This document shows, piece by piece, positions 17,105 through 25,247 of a stretch of DNA of 64,000 bases (its first letter is position 1; every line of letters begins with the position of its first letter). The stretch covers positions 1,116,001-1,180,000 of the forward strand of contig NZ_LT703003.1 in assembly GCF_900149695.1 (NCBI RefSeq), written 5' to 3'. The position numbers were made by a program, and so were the translations under genes. The DNA is from Anderseniella sp. Alg231-50. Its GTDB lineage: Bacteria > Pseudomonadota > Alphaproteobacteria > Rhizobiales > Aestuariivirgaceae. The notes under the pieces are model-generated. The model had not been told where the DNA came from. It saw only the letters and a list, made by a program, of their open reading frames with translations, and made no database searches.

Positions 17105-18126
17105 GTGATCCTGCCGAGATCGGTAACGATGTGTTGCAGCCGCCGGGTTTTGTTCATGTTCGCGATGTGCACAAGCATTTCGGCCCGAAACTGACGCTCG
17201 GCGACAGGATTGCCGCGACACTGGGCGCCGGCGTCGAAACCCGGTCGGTGCGTGCCGTGGACGGCGTTAGTCTTGATATCGTGCGTGGTGAGACCCTTGG
17301 GCTGGTCGGTGAGAGCGGGTGCGGCAAGTCCACGCTTGGCCGCATGGTCGCCGGCATCCTGACACCGAGTTCCGGGCATGTTGCGGTCGACGGCGCGCCT
17401 GTCATGGCAGACGGGCAGAAGATCGACACAAGGGTGCAGATGATTTTCCAGGACCCGTTCGCCTCCCTCGACCCGCGCATGCGGGTCGGTGACATCATTG
17501 CAGAAGGACCACTGGCGCACGGGCTGACCGGCAACAGCGAACAGGCCGGCTATGTGGCGGGTTACCTGGAGCGCGCCGGACTTGATCCAGGCCTGGCACG
17601 GCGGTTTCCGCACCAGTTCTCCGGCGGTCAGCGCCAGAGGATCGCTATCGCCCGGGCACTGGCCATGCAGCCGGAAGTGCTGGTTTGCGACGAGCCGGTG
17701 GCGTCGCTTGATGTCTCCATTCAGGCTCAGATCATCAATCTGTTTCTCGCCCTGCAGCGTGACCTCGGCCTGACGCTGATTTTCATCAGCCACGACCTGT
17801 CCGTGGTCCGCCACCTGTCTGACCGGGTGGCGGTCATGTATCTCGGCCGGATTGTCGAGGAAGGGCCTGCCGAACAGGTCTATTCCACGCCTGCACACCC
17901 CTATACGAAAGGGTTGCTCGCCAGTGTTCCGCGTCTCGTGCTTGATGCGACGGAGTTGGTGAAGCTGGATGCCATCGAAGGCGAGATACCATCGCCCCTG
18001 TCACCGCCGCAGGGTTGCAATTTCAATCCCCGCTGTCCCTTGTCGCAAGAACGCTGCGTGCGCGATGACCCAGAACTGCGGCCTGTGCGACCCGGTCATC
18101 TGGCCGCCTGCCACTTTGCGGAATGA
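17101..18126 (+). CDS. ABC transporter ATP-binding protein, DppF/OppF type
   Basis: 341 residues overlapping the previous gene by 4 nt. Walker A GESGCGKST, signature FSGGQRQRI, Walker B VLVCDEPVASLD and FISHDLSVVRHL are intact. The C-terminal oligo_HPY region with GCNFNPRCPLSQERC carries the family cysteines. With the four upstream genes it completes a five-component dipeptide/opine importer. It ends 3 nt from the convergent mnmD gene. Confidence 0.94.
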   Translation: MSDPAEIGNDVLQPPGFVHVRDVHKHFGPKLTLGDRIAATLGAGVETRSVRAVDGVSLDIVRGETLGLVGESGCGKSTLGRMVAGILTPSSGHVAVDGAPVMADGQKIDTRVQMIFQDPFASLDPRMRVGDIIAEGPLAHGLTGNSEQAGYVAGYLERAGLDPGLARRFPHQFSGGQRQRIAIARALAMQPEVLVCDEPVASLDVSIQAQIINLFLALQRDLGLTLIFISHDLSVVRHLSDRVAVMYLGRIVEEGPAEQVYSTPAHPYTKGLLASVPRLVLDATELVKLDAIEGEIPSPLSPPQGCNFNPRCPLSQERCVRDDPELRPVRPGHLAACHFAE

Positions 18127-18129
18127 CCT

Positions 18130-18855
18130 TCAGGTTCCTGGTTGCTTTCGCCCCAGCAACATTTCCCGCTTGCCGGCAAAGCCTTCGCGTCTGGTCACGG
18201 CAAATCCAGCTGCCTGCAGGTTCCTGCGCACCTGAGCGGCGGCTGTGTAGGTTGCAAAACTGCCACTCAGGCTTGTGTGCTCATAGACCTGCTGCATCAG
18301 TTCCGGGCCCCACATCTCCGGGTTCTTCGCGGGCGAGAAGCCGTCCAGGTACCATGCGTCAGCCATTCCGCCCCATTGAGCAACCGAGCCTGACGCCTTG
18401 CCGGGAATAACCTGCAGCACGGTCTGTTCGTCCATATGCCAGGGTGCCGGTTGCGTTGACGGTTCTTGCCATCGCGACACCAGAGCCTCGGAGAGCGGTT
18501 TCAGGCTTTGCCACGGTGCCAGCGCGCGGGCCATGTCGTCTGCACTGATCGGATAAGCTTCGAACGAGGTGAACACAAGCTGCTGTGACGGAGACCGCGC
18601 GGTGATCCAGTGGCGCCAGGTTTCCAGGAAGTTAAGCCCGGTGCCGAAGCCAAGCTCGCCGATCGAAAAACGTTCGGCATCAGGCCAGCGCTCCGGCAGG
18701 CCGTTGCCGTCGATGAACACGTAGGCGGTTTCAGCCTGGCCATTTTCCTTTGTATAGAATGTGTCATCGAAAACCGATGACCTGGGTACATCGTCGGTTT
18801 CCCAGCTTACATGGTGCTTGGCTCCTGGCATTTTTGCGTCGTGGAAACGGGACAT
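18130..18855 (-). CDS. mnmD: tRNA (5-methylaminomethyl-2-thiouridine34) methyltransferase, MnmD type
   Basis: About 241 residues from ATG 18855 (MSRFHDAK); ATG 18897 is an alternative start that would leave only 11 bp to the divergent gene. The DUF752 methyltransferase pattern is clear: VFDDTFYTKENGQAETAYVFIDGNGLPERW, SAM motif IGELGFGTGLNFL, then WYLDGFSPAKNPEMW and the terminal VRRNLQAAGFAVTRREGFAGKREML. It catalyses the last methylation of mnm5s2U34 in tRNA wobble positions. In E. coli this domain is fused to an FAD oxidase as MnmC; here the FAD protein is encoded divergently next door. Confidence 0.9.
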   Translation of the reverse strand: MSRFHDAKMPGAKHHVSWETDDVPRSSVFDDTFYTKENGQAETAYVFIDGNGLPERWPDAERFSIGELGFGTGLNFLETWRHWITARSPSQQLVFTSFEAYPISADDMARALAPWQSLKPLSEALVSRWQEPSTQPAPWHMDEQTVLQVIPGKASGSVAQWGGMADAWYLDGFSPAKNPEMWGPELMQQVYEHTSLSGSFATYTAAAQVRRNLQAAGFAVTRREGFAGKREMLLGRKQPGT

Positions 18856-18908
18856 TTCTTGCACCAGGTTTTCAGGTTCAAAAAGAAGATTTGCCATATA
18901 GTCCGGCA

Positions 18909-20081
18909 ATGGCAACACATACAACCAGCATACCTGCAACACCGGACGTTGTGATCATTGGCGCAGGCGTGGTCGGCTTGTGGTGCGCGCTGAAGGCGAA
19001 GCAGCAGGGTTTGAGTGCCGTTGTTGTCGACAAGGGTCGGATCGGGCAGGGTGCCAGCGGTGGTGTCCTGGGTGCGCTGATGCCGCATCGGCCTGTCAGC
19101 TGGGAGGATGTCCAGACCTTTCAGCTTGAGGCGTTACTGTCGCTTGAAACGGAAATCGCAGACCTTGAAGCGGTAACCGGGATATCGTGCGGATACAGCA
19201 GATGCGGCCGGATCATGCCCGTCGATTCAGACGCGTTCCTGGCGGAACACGAACAATGGCAGGCAGGGTCAACCAGGTTCTGGCCGGCAGTGTCGCGCAC
19301 CGGAAAACCGATTTCATGGGAGATCATGCGCGGCGCGCCAGACCCGGCGTGGCCGACGCTGAAACCGGCCTTTGTGGCTTACAGCTTTGATACGCTGAGT
19401 GCGCGGATCAATCCACGCCGGTTGCTGTCGGCGCTTGCAAGCAGCGTTCAGCCTGAAGTTGTTGTTGTCGAGAATTGCCTGGCAGTCACGATCTCCAACG
19501 ACGGCGAGGTCTTGCTGGCAGACGGTACACGCCTGTCGCCCGGCCGGGTCATTGTGGCGGCGGGACATGAAAGCTTCGACCTGTTGCAACCGGTTCTGCA
19601 TTGCAGCCTTGGTTGGGGCGTCAAGGGACAGGCGGTATTGTTGCGGCCCAAGGATCGGTCGTTTGCCAACATGCCGATCATCTACAGCAGCGGTATCTAT
19701 GTGATCGCGCATGACGATGGCCTGGTGGCGGTCGGCTCGACGTCGCAGCGGGCTTTCACAGACGGCGATGTTGACGAAGCCGTGTCGCAAAAACTGGTCC
19801 AGCGTGCGGTTGAGCTCTGTCCGGGCCTGGATGGTGCCGCCATTGTGGAGCAATGGGCGGGTATCCGCCCGCGCGCTGCCGGGCGCGATCCGCTTATCGG
19901 GCCGTTGCCCGATGCATCGCGTGTCATCTTGGCGTCCGGCGGCTTCAAGATAACCCTGGGTATTGCGCACCGAATGGCAGATGCCGCGCTGGCTTTTGCA
20001 ATGGATGCGCCATGCGAGTTGCCTGATAGTTTTACCGTGCAGCAGCATATTGCAAATTGCAGGAGTTCAGACCGATATTGA
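18909..20081 (+). CDS. FAD-dependent oxidoreductase (DAO family), MnmC oxidase-like
   Basis: 390 residues from ATG 18909. N-terminal dinucleotide-binding motif VVIIGAGVVGLWCALKAKQQG, then GASGGVLGALMPHRP, where MnmC oxidase domains have a similar GASG..GALYP stretch. C-terminal FAD segment WAGIRPRAAGRDPLIGPLPD...GGFKITLGIAHRMA. A glycine/D-amino acid oxidase fold. Its divergent position to mnmD suggests the cmnm5U34-deacetylating half of a split MnmC (inference); an ordinary amino-acid oxidase is the alternative. The radical SAM gene follows 64 bp later on the same strand. Confidence 0.82.
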   Translation: MATHTTSIPATPDVVIIGAGVVGLWCALKAKQQGLSAVVVDKGRIGQGASGGVLGALMPHRPVSWEDVQTFQLEALLSLETEIADLEAVTGISCGYSRCGRIMPVDSDAFLAEHEQWQAGSTRFWPAVSRTGKPISWEIMRGAPDPAWPTLKPAFVAYSFDTLSARINPRRLLSALASSVQPEVVVVENCLAVTISNDGEVLLADGTRLSPGRVIVAAGHESFDLLQPVLHCSLGWGVKGQAVLLRPKDRSFANMPIIYSSGIYVIAHDDGLVAVGSTSQRAFTDGDVDEAVSQKLVQRAVELCPGLDGAAIVEQWAGIRPRAAGRDPLIGPLPDASRVILASGGFKITLGIAHRMADAALAFAMDAPCELPDSFTVQQHIANCRSSDRY

Positions 20082-20145
20082 TATATGACCTTACACCTGC
20101 GACAGTTTGATTTTGGCAACTTTGAAGGGTGAAATCGGGAGGGAG

Positions 20146-21678
20146 ATGACAAAATCCATATACATCATCAACCCGGGTGAAAATTCGCCTTCACACTATG
20201 GCAGCGAAGTCCTGCGGGCATGGGAGGCCGGGCCAAGACCGATATTGGCAGATCTCAACATCGTTACAGTCGCGGCCTTTGTCCCGGAAGACTGGTCAAT
20301 CCGGTTGTGCGACGAGCGTGTGGAGAACGTCGATTACGGACACCCATGTGATTATGTCGCCCTGACCGGGAAAATTTCGCAACGAGAACGAATGTTTGCG
20401 ATTTCCGAGGAATTCAGAAAGCGCGGCACGACAGTCGTGATCGGCGGGGCCCACGCGAGCCTTGACCCTGATGACGTACGCCCTCACGCGGATGTACTGG
20501 TCAGAGGAGAGATCGAGGAAGAGGCGCTGAAGATTTTTGATGCGCTGGAGAAAGGCACATTTCAAACCGAGTATGTTTGCGGCAAACCTGATATTGCCAA
20601 CTCGCCGGTACCCAAATGGGAGCTCTATCCGGAAGGGATGGGACTGGTTGCGCAAGTGCAGACTTCCCGAGGATGCCCGTTTGACTGTGAGTTTTGCGAT
20701 GTCATCCAGTATCTGGGCCGCAAGCAGCGCTGGAAGCTGCCGGATCAGGTGCTGCGAGAGCTGGAACTCCTGCATGGTATCGGGTATCGGGAAGTATTTC
20801 TGGCCGATGACAATTTCACCGTCATGCGAAAACGGGCCACAGAGCTGCTTACCGCCATCCGCCGGTGGAATGAAGACAAGGCAGCAGAGCGGGTCGCCTT
20901 TACCACGCAACTGTCGATCGACATAGCCAGAACACCGGACCTGCTGAACCTGGCCAGCGAAGCCGGGCTTGAACGATGCTTTATCGGCATTGAAACACCA
21001 AACGAAATGTCGCTGCAGGAAACCGGCAAACGGCAGAACATGCGGATTGACCTGGTCGCTGAAGTGGAGAAGATCGCCAAGGCAGGGATCATGCCCATGG
21101 GTGGCATGATCGTCGGCTTCGATAATGACGGGCCCGATATCTTTGGGATACAAGCCCGCTTTGTCGACCGTTTGCCGATGCCAAATGTCAGTATTGCCAT
21201 GTTGGTGGCGCCGCATGCAACACCTCTGCATGCACGCCTGAAAGAGGAAGACCGACTGGTGGAAAATGTAAAAATCGGCGGCGCGCATTTTCTGCGCACG
21301 AATATCGTGCCCAAACAAATGACGCGCGAGCAACTTCGAAACGGCTATGTCTGGCTCATGCATCAGGTCTATGATCCGATCAACTGGCTGAACCGGCTTA
21401 GACGCTATGTGGAACTCACTCCTCCGGCAGCAGCCAACAGCAGCAGTCGAAAGTTCATGTTCAGCGAAATACTGCTGGCCAAGCGGTTGGCCAGCAAGGG
21501 CAGCAAGGAGCGGGCGGCCATCAGCGGACTGCAGGAACTCGCCAAAGTCCGTCCTGACCTTGTTTCCAACCTGGGATATGCTTTGACATTCTACTGCCAG
21601 GCCCGATACATGCTGGAAACCGCAGGGGTATGGAATCCTGCGGGGGTGGATCAGAATGCACCGTATGCAGCAGCATGA
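20146..21678 (+). CDS. B12-binding-domain radical SAM protein
   Basis: 510 residues from ATG 20146 with GGGAGGGAG directly upstream; the longer frame from 20107 lacks support. Residues 1-150 form a cobalamin-binding-like Rossmann domain (VVIGGAHASLDPDD). The radical SAM core begins with QTSRGCPFDCEFCDV, giving CxxxCxxC at Cys177, Cys181 and Cys184. VFLADDNFTV and CFIGIETPN are typical of class B enzymes, and the C-terminal part resembles DUF4070. Such proteins methylate or rearrange unactivated carbons; the substrate is unknown. It is followed by GNAT and acyl carrier protein genes. Confidence 0.9.
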   Translation: MTKSIYIINPGENSPSHYGSEVLRAWEAGPRPILADLNIVTVAAFVPEDWSIRLCDERVENVDYGHPCDYVALTGKISQRERMFAISEEFRKRGTTVVIGGAHASLDPDDVRPHADVLVRGEIEEEALKIFDALEKGTFQTEYVCGKPDIANSPVPKWELYPEGMGLVAQVQTSRGCPFDCEFCDVIQYLGRKQRWKLPDQVLRELELLHGIGYREVFLADDNFTVMRKRATELLTAIRRWNEDKAAERVAFTTQLSIDIARTPDLLNLASEAGLERCFIGIETPNEMSLQETGKRQNMRIDLVAEVEKIAKAGIMPMGGMIVGFDNDGPDIFGIQARFVDRLPMPNVSIAMLVAPHATPLHARLKEEDRLVENVKIGGAHFLRTNIVPKQMTREQLRNGYVWLMHQVYDPINWLNRLRRYVELTPPAAANSSSRKFMFSEILLAKRLASKGSKERAAISGLQELAKVRPDLVSNLGYALTFYCQARYMLETAGVWNPAGVDQNAPYAAA

Positions 21679-21751
21679 CAGAATGAATCCGGCAAAACCG
21701 CTCAAATTGCAAAAACCAAAGACAAAATTCTCCGCCATGAGGAGGCCTGCG

Positions 21752-22288
21752 ATGCAACTGCGCGAAGGCGGTTTCCTGGTCAGGACGATGCTGCCGGGCG
21801 ACGCCTGTTCTGACTATCTGGCGTGGATTGCCGACGCTGAATTGATGAATCCGCTGAACATGCCGGCGCGCAGGATGACGATTTCCCAGTTGCAGGACCA
21901 CATCAACCAGTTTGACAACAAGGCAAGGCATCTGCTGGGGCTGTTCGATGAAGCGGAAGGCAAGTTGATCGGCATCATTATTGTGGACATCAACGCGGAA
22001 CACAGAAGTGCGCGGTTCAGCCTTTTTGTGGGTAATCGTCAGTACTGGGGCGACAGGCGAATGCATCCGCTTGGCAAGGCATTTCAGGCCTACCTGTTCG
22101 AGCAGAAGGGAATTGAGAAACTGCGCTGCCAGATCGCGATGGACAATCACCGGATGATCGGGTCTGCCAAGTTCATGGGGTTGAAGATGGAAGGGGTGCT
22201 GCGCGGAGAAATCAGATCGTTTCGTGACGGATCCAGAATAGACCAGATCGTGTTTGGCCTGCTCAAGAGTGAATGGAAAGCGAAGTGA
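21752..22288 (+). CDS. GNAT family N-acetyltransferase (RimJ/RimL-like)
   Basis: 178 residues from ATG 21752, chosen because AGGAGG at 21740-21745 is spaced 6 nt before it. In-frame ATGs at 21656 and 21683 would extend it, the first overlapping the radical SAM gene. GNAT features: VRTMLPGDACSDYLAWI, LGLFDEAEGKLIGIIIVDIN, and the acetyl-CoA binding region degenerated around GNRQYWGDRRMHPLGKAFQAYLF, then AKFMGLKMEGVLRGE. Overlaps the following acyl carrier protein gene by 16 nt, indicating coupled translation. The acyl donor may be CoA or the ACP (inference). Confidence 0.82.
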   Translation: MQLREGGFLVRTMLPGDACSDYLAWIADAELMNPLNMPARRMTISQLQDHINQFDNKARHLLGLFDEAEGKLIGIIIVDINAEHRSARFSLFVGNRQYWGDRRMHPLGKAFQAYLFEQKGIEKLRCQIAMDNHRMIGSAKFMGLKMEGVLRGEIRSFRDGSRIDQIVFGLLKSEWKAK

Positions 22289-22545
22289 ATAAAGTCAGCG
22301 ACGTAACCGACAAGGACGGATTGATTCTGGCCAGAAAACTGCTGGCGGCGGCTCTTGAACTGGACGAAGACAAGATCGAGCCGCAATCGCAAATTGTGGA
22401 ATTGCCGGGGTTTGACAGTCTCGCCTATGAACGGCTCGTTGCCAGTGTAGAGGATCACCTTGATCGGGATCTGGACCCGCTGATGATGGTGTCAATCGAT
22501 ACGGTGTCAGATTTGGCAATCGCCCTGGCGCAGCACAAGACTTGA
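22273..22545 (+). CDS. Acyl carrier protein
   Basis: 90 residues, a discrete ACP: LARKLLAAALELDEDKIEPQSQI, then the phosphopantetheine site GFDSLAYERL with Ser49, and acidic helix III (SVEDHLDRDLDP). It differs from the housekeeping AcpP pattern (GADSLDTVEL), so it is a specialised carrier. The start overlaps the GNAT gene; GTG 22285 is an alternative start. It closes the FAD oxidoreductase-radical SAM-GNAT-ACP series on the plus strand. Confidence 0.86.
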   Translation: MESEVNKVSDVTDKDGLILARKLLAAALELDEDKIEPQSQIVELPGFDSLAYERLVASVEDHLDRDLDPLMMVSIDTVSDLAIALAQHKT

Positions 22546-22600
22546 GCCAGGGCATATCTGCTGCAAGTGTTCGAATACGGCGCCGTGATCAGCGACTGTC

Positions 22601-23257
22601 TCAGAAATGGAAATTGACACCGGCCCTGATGATATGGAACTCAGGTTGAAAGTCTGCCTGGGTTAATGTGTCAAATTCAAACGGCCCTTCCACTTCCCCG
22701 AAATTGGCGTACAGGTACTCGACCTTGGCACTCCACTGCGCAGTAAACATGTGTTCCACGCCTCCACCGAGAACAAAGCCTGTCATGTCGAAGCTGCCGT
22801 CTTCTCCCAGATCAAGTTCGGAAAAGGCCAGGCCGCCAGTGGCATAAATCAGTGTATTCTCGTTCAGTATAAGCCCGGCTCTTCCCCTTACGGTGGCAAA
22901 CCAGTCATAGTCGGCAGAATATGTATCTTTCAGATCAAGTTCGACGGCGCTTACATCCACGAAACTGCCATCGGCCTCAATGCCGATCAGGAACTCGCCG
23001 GCCTGGATATTGTAACCGATCTGAGCGCCGAATATGCCACCGCCGCTTGAACCGGAGTCAAATTCCCTGTTGTCAAAATCGAACAGCTCGAATTCGTCGC
23101 CAGAAGTCTTGGCATTGATATATCCGGCATGTCCGCCGACGTAGAAACCGTTCCAGTCGCCCAGCGGCGACATGTAAGCATCGTCGGCGACTGCCGACAC
23201 GCTTCCCATTGCCAATAGTGAAAGACCCAACGCTGCTGTTTTCAGTTGCCCCGACAT
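22601..23257 (-). CDS. Outer membrane beta-barrel protein (Omp25/OmpA-like porin family)
   Basis: 218 residues. Signal peptide MSGQLKTAALGLSLLAMGSVSAVA; the mature part opens with DWNGFYVGGHAGYINAK, the pattern of small eight-stranded Omp25/Omp31-type barrels in Hyphomicrobiales. Alternating strands follow (GAQIGYNIQAGEFLIGIEADG, WFATVRGRAGLILNENTLIYATGG, WSAKVEYLYANFG). It ends in IRAGVNFHF with the required C-terminal Phe for BamA recognition. Role: envelope structural protein or adhesin. Convergent with the ACP gene. Confidence 0.88.
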   Translation of the reverse strand: MSGQLKTAALGLSLLAMGSVSAVADDAYMSPLGDWNGFYVGGHAGYINAKTSGDEFELFDFDNREFDSGSSGGGIFGAQIGYNIQAGEFLIGIEADGSFVDVSAVELDLKDTYSADYDWFATVRGRAGLILNENTLIYATGGLAFSELDLGEDGSFDMTGFVLGGGVEHMFTAQWSAKVEYLYANFGEVEGPFEFDTLTQADFQPEFHIIRAGVNFHF

Positions 23258-23400
23258 TCTGATCGCCCTGTTTATTGCTTTTGGTGAGGTATATGACCTA
23301 AGGAGACATTAGTCCCCATGCGTTCGTTCTCCAATCGATAAATTTTTGGGGTATTGCTGCGAAAGGCCCGAAAACACCGTTTGTGTCACGAAGTTCGCCA

Positions 23401-23428
23401 AAAAGTGTTGTAAATCTGCAACACTTTT
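23401..23428 (-). terminator. Putative intrinsic terminator after the sulfotransferase gene
   Basis: Perfect 10-bp inverted repeat AAAAGTGTTG (23401-23410) / CAACACTTTT (23419-23428) with an 8-nt loop, 48 bp beyond the sulfotransferase stop. Read on the minus strand, the stem ends in CTTTTTGG. It could alternatively be a dyad operator for the outer-membrane gene starting at 23257. Confidence 0.5.
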
Positions 23429-23475
23429 CAAAAATCGTAACTGGCGTTTGAGTTACGGCGAGCTGCGGGGCTTTC

Positions 23476-24165
23476 TCAAAAGCTGTAATCCAGCAACTCA
23501 ATCTCACGTTTGTAGGTTTTCGCGACTATGTCCCGTGTGTTGTCATCATACATCTCCCGGTACGGACGGGGGTTTCCTCGAGTTCTGCTGTTGGCTCTCG
23601 GCAGTTTCAATCTGGCTTCAACACCCAGAACATCCATGACTTTTGCAAGATCTGTCTCCAGGCTTTCATATCGCCCCAGAAAATCCACTGAAACCTCTCC
23701 GTTGCAGGAGTAAATTTCGAAATTTTCAACGGTATGACCGGGTAACCGCCTCATGTGCTCGGCGAAGTTTCCCGTAAAGCGGCCTTGCGCAAACTGATGG
23801 CTGTACCACGACACCTCGCGATCCCAGGGGTTTCTGTCAAAGGCAAACTTGAAATAGCTGTTCCAGACTCTTTTTCCCAACCTCTTCTTCACCCGCCAGG
23901 CGGGCACATGGTCGTAGTAGTCCAGCTGCATCTTGCCGTTTCGAAGATACCTGCTGAACAGGTTGGGCCATTCGGTTGACCACAGTGGAGGCCGGTATTG
24001 ATAGTTCCGCGGCCTGAGGCCCAGCCTGAGTTCCTCGTCCAGGTCCCCAACCGGTGTTGCTATATCGTCTGGCCCGCAAATTTCATTCAGGGCACATTCG
24101 GTACTTGTGCTGGCCGTCTTGCGCGTCTTCAGAAAGATAAACTTATGCTTGTGAGATATGATCAT
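23476..24165 (-). CDS. Sulfotransferase family 2 domain protein
   Basis: 229 residues. The N-terminus MIISHKHKFIFLKTRKTASTSTE is the 5'-phosphosulfate-binding loop of the Sulfotransfer_2 family, and FKFAFDRNPWDREVSWYSH supplies the 3'-phosphate binding Arg/Ser pattern. Predicted to move sulfate from PAPS onto a glycan or other cell-surface acceptor in the cytoplasm. It lies near a GT61 glycosyltransferase gene and a second sulfotransferase gene (26557-28170), so surface polysaccharide decoration is likely (inference). Confidence 0.87.
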   Translation of the reverse strand: MIISHKHKFIFLKTRKTASTSTECALNEICGPDDIATPVGDLDEELRLGLRPRNYQYRPPLWSTEWPNLFSRYLRNGKMQLDYYDHVPAWRVKKRLGKRVWNSYFKFAFDRNPWDREVSWYSHQFAQGRFTGNFAEHMRRLPGHTVENFEIYSCNGEVSVDFLGRYESLETDLAKVMDVLGVEARLKLPRANSRTRGNPRPYREMYDDNTRDIVAKTYKREIELLDYSF

Positions 24166-24323
24166 CGTTGTTCCGCGTGCATCTGTGCATGGGGTGCAAG
24201 TTATCGGTTAAGTGTGGCTTGAGATCGTCTGAGCGTGCGCAATTCAGCGCAGTGTCGTAGTAATGGTGTTTTTGCCTGTCGGCAAATGCAGCAGTATCGG
24301 CAAAACCGCTCGACGGACAGTCA

Positions 24324-25247
24324 TCAATCGATCTCCTGGACCAGAACAGCTTCTATCTGATGCATCTGTGACTGTGTCAGTTCTGCATGCTCGTGTTCCT
24401 GAAAGATATATTGATGCCTGATGTTCATTTCCCGGGCGAGGCGGCTGAAAAACTCCTGGCCCGATTTTTCAGGTACCTTGTCCGGTGGTACGATTTCTAT
24501 CACCAATGAACCGGGACGCATCCAGATGATGTTGGTCAACGCTGCCCCGTGCTGGGCAATCACGACCTTTGCGTCACGGAAAACGGCGATCTGCATTGCC
24601 AGGTCCTGGTCTTCCAGATTGAATATTTCGGTCTTGTGATGCGTCTTCAGGCGTTCATGCAGGCTATCAATATTGGGGATGCTGCGTCTCTGACCACCTG
24701 ACGTGCGTCCAACTTCGGCGTAGTATCCGTGCGGTTGTCCCCGTTCGATCAGCACAACATCGGGCTTGTCTTTCGGCATCTTCAGTGCTTTGATTTTGCC
24801 GGCCAAGCGCTTCTCCACGAAATCCCGAAACACGGAAATACGATCGCGTTGGTAGAGCAGGGGATCATCAAATGAATCCAGCACCAGCAAGCGATCGAGC
24901 TTGTAAGTCCTGAGCGCCAGGCTCAGGGCCCATTTCACAATCGTCCTGGTTGCAAACGGCCTGAATGCGGAGTTTCCGAAAAACTTGCTTATCCGGTTTC
25001 TCAGGTTCGGATAACCGGTCTTGGTTATATCCGGCTCCTGAATGATATTCACGTCATCAGCGAGCACTTCGTGCGTGATGCGATCCAGTAACCCGACCGA
25101 TACCACGCTCACTCTTCCGGCATGCCGGTGCGGTGAGATGACAATCGGCATCAGATAGCCCAGCATATAGTGGTAAAAGTGGCCCGCCCTTCCGTCATTC
25201 ATCGGGAACAGCAATACCGACCTGTCGATTTGGGATTTTTCGTGCAT
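24324..25247 (-). CDS. Glycosyltransferase family 61 protein
   Basis: 307 residues. The GT61 (DUF563) signature is near the C-terminus: FRDAKVVIAQHGAALTNIIWMRPGSLVIEIVPP. Upstream, VVLIERGQPHGYYAEVGRTSGGQRRSIPN and the disordered N-terminal half fit the family. GT61 enzymes add xylose, GlcNAc or other sugars to glycans. No signal peptide or membrane helix is seen, so it is probably cytosolic. It is on the same strand as the sulfotransferase downstream (158-bp gap). Confidence 0.85.
   Translation of the reverse strand: MHEKSQIDRSVLLFPMNDGRAGHFYHYMLGYLMPIVISPHRHAGRVSVVSVGLLDRITHEVLADDVNIIQEPDITKTGYPNLRNRISKFFGNSAFRPFATRTIVKWALSLALRTYKLDRLLVLDSFDDPLLYQRDRISVFRDFVEKRLAGKIKALKMPKDKPDVVLIERGQPHGYYAEVGRTSGGQRRSIPNIDSLHERLKTHHKTEIFNLEDQDLAMQIAVFRDAKVVIAQHGAALTNIIWMRPGSLVIEIVPPDKVPEKSGQEFFSRLAREMNIRHQYIFQEHEHAELTQSQMHQIEAVLVQEID

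Noticed and set aside
20296-21738. 480-codon open frame on the minus strand across the radical SAM gene
   Set aside because: It is antisense to a gene with full radical SAM motifs and a strong ribosome site; its own translation is His/Arg/Cys-rich with no motif.
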